Below, piece after piece: positions 6,313-6,826 of a DNA stretch of 6,826 nt (positions within the stretch are counted from its first letter, which is position 1; each line of letters begins with the position of its first letter). This DNA comes from Peptococcaceae bacterium. GTDB lineage: Bacteria; Bacillota; Desulfotomaculia; Desulfotomaculales; Desulfocucumaceae. Under the pieces are notes generated by a model. That model did no database searches. It was given only the letters and a program-made list of their open reading frames with translations, and was not told the DNA's origin. The translations under genes were made by a program, and so were the position numbers. Where the stretch lies: the NCBI GenBank assembly GCA_013336365.1, contig JAAXTT010000078.1, forward strand, positions 1 through 6,826. Reading direction: 5' to 3'.

Positions 6313-6826
6313 ATGAAAAAAATCTTGGTAATTATTTGCAGCGTGCTGTTGGCTGCATTTCTGCTCACAGGCTGTGGATCCGGCACCTCAGATGAAGCTG
6401 CGTCCGACAAGCTGGTAGTTGGGGCGACGGCAAAGCCTCATGCGGAAATACTGGAAATAGTAAAGCCAATGCTTAAGAGTGAAGGCGTAGATTTGGAAAT
6501 AAAGGTTTTTACTGATTATGTATTGCTTAATCCGGCACTCAATGAAAAGCAGATTGATGCAAACTTTTTTCAACACATCCCTTATTTAGATGAATATAAT
6601 GCTAAAAACAATACCAATCTTACCTGGTCCACAATGGTCCACAATGAGCCTATGGGAGTTTATTCCAAAAAGGTTGCCTCTATCGACAAGATTGCCCGGG
6701 ATTCAAAAATAGGCATTCCCAACGATGCTACCAATGGGGGTCGTGCTTTGGCAGTTTTAGAGGCTGCAGGTGTGATCAAGCTCAAGGAGGGTGCAGGGAT
6801 AACTGCCACTGACAAGGATATTGTAG
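6313..6826 (+). CDS. metQ: Methionine-binding lipoprotein MetQ, N-terminal part
   Basis: The gene is cut by the right edge after 171 codons, roughly two thirds of the usual length near 270 residues. It encodes the substrate-binding component that captures methionine outside the membrane and delivers it to MetI. The N-terminus is a lipoprotein signal peptide: MKK, a hydrophobic core and the lipobox LTGC with the lipidated cysteine at residue 21. A short polar linker follows. NlpA/MetQ family hallmarks are seen in order: VGATAKPHAEIL (36-47), NEKQIDANFFQHIPYLDEYN (77-96), EPMGVYSKK (111-119) and IPNDATNGGRAL (134-145). The reading frame is intact to the edge and lies 8 bp after metI. Ligand specificity is inferred from the operon and motifs. 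Family members can also bind other small compounds, but the NIL domain of MetN favours methionine. Confidence 0.94.
   Translation, partial: MKKILVIICSVLLAAFLLTGCGSGTSDEAASDKLVVGATAKPHAEILEIVKPMLKSEGVDLEIKVFTDYVLLNPALNEKQIDANFFQHIPYLDEYNAKNNTNLTWSTMVHNEPMGVYSKKVASIDKIARDSKIGIPNDATNGGRALAVLEAAGVIKLKEGAGITATDKDIV
6625..6644 (+). repeat. 10-bp tandem direct repeat inside metQ
   Basis: TGGTCCACAA occurs twice in direct succession (6625-6634 and 6635-6644), and the next two bases continue the period. The unit is not a multiple of three, yet the downstream frame continues into conserved MetQ sequence (EPMGVYSKK). The spacing to flanking motifs looks normal, so it is probably not a recent frame-disrupting duplication. 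Confidence 0.6.

Noticed and set aside
6388..6576. Minus-strand reading frame opposite metQ
   Set aside because: It lies antisense to conserved MetQ motifs; the plus-strand protein is a clear lipoprotein family member.

Overview
The window looks like a chromosomal segment from a Gram-positive anaerobe of the class Clostridia (Bacillota). This rests on moderate AT-richness, strong AGGAGG-type ribosome binding sites, GTG and TTG starts, a lipoprotein-type MetQ, and a multi-PAS GGDEF-EAL protein. The sequence alone does not fix the genus; a Peptococcaceae or Syntrophomonas-like relative is my guess.

Layout. Positions 1-249 hold the 5' part of a small membrane-protein gene on the minus strand, running off the left edge. 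Positions 250-425 are a divergent intergenic region with an imperfect palindrome at 314-350. Five plus-strand genes then follow, closely spaced: an M24-family (aminopeptidase P/prolidase-fold) metallopeptidase at 426-1625; a 949-residue soluble PAS-PAS-PAS-PAS-GGDEF-EAL protein at 1690-4539; and metN (4588-5619), metI (5612-6304) and a right-truncated metQ (6313 to the edge). Together metN, metI and metQ encode a D/L-methionine-type ABC importer.

Function. metN-metI-metQ is a classic tightly coupled operon: metN and metI overlap by 8 bp, and only 8 bp separate metI from metQ. The c-di-GMP gene ends only 48 bp before metN, and no SAM riboswitch or T-box is recognisable anywhere upstream. The transporter may therefore be read from a promoter further upstream, linking peptide processing, c-di-GMP signalling and methionine uptake; this coupling is an inference.

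The most interesting details are: (1) the M24 enzyme keeps all five metal ligands but lacks the usual accessory histidines, suggesting altered substrate or chemistry; (2) the GGDEF-EAL protein appears intact in both domains, including the RxxD inhibitory site; and (3) its fourth PAS domain has an unusual His/Cys cluster that could bind a metal, heme or cluster. I found no clear new multi-gene system, mobile element, RNA gene or CRISPR array.
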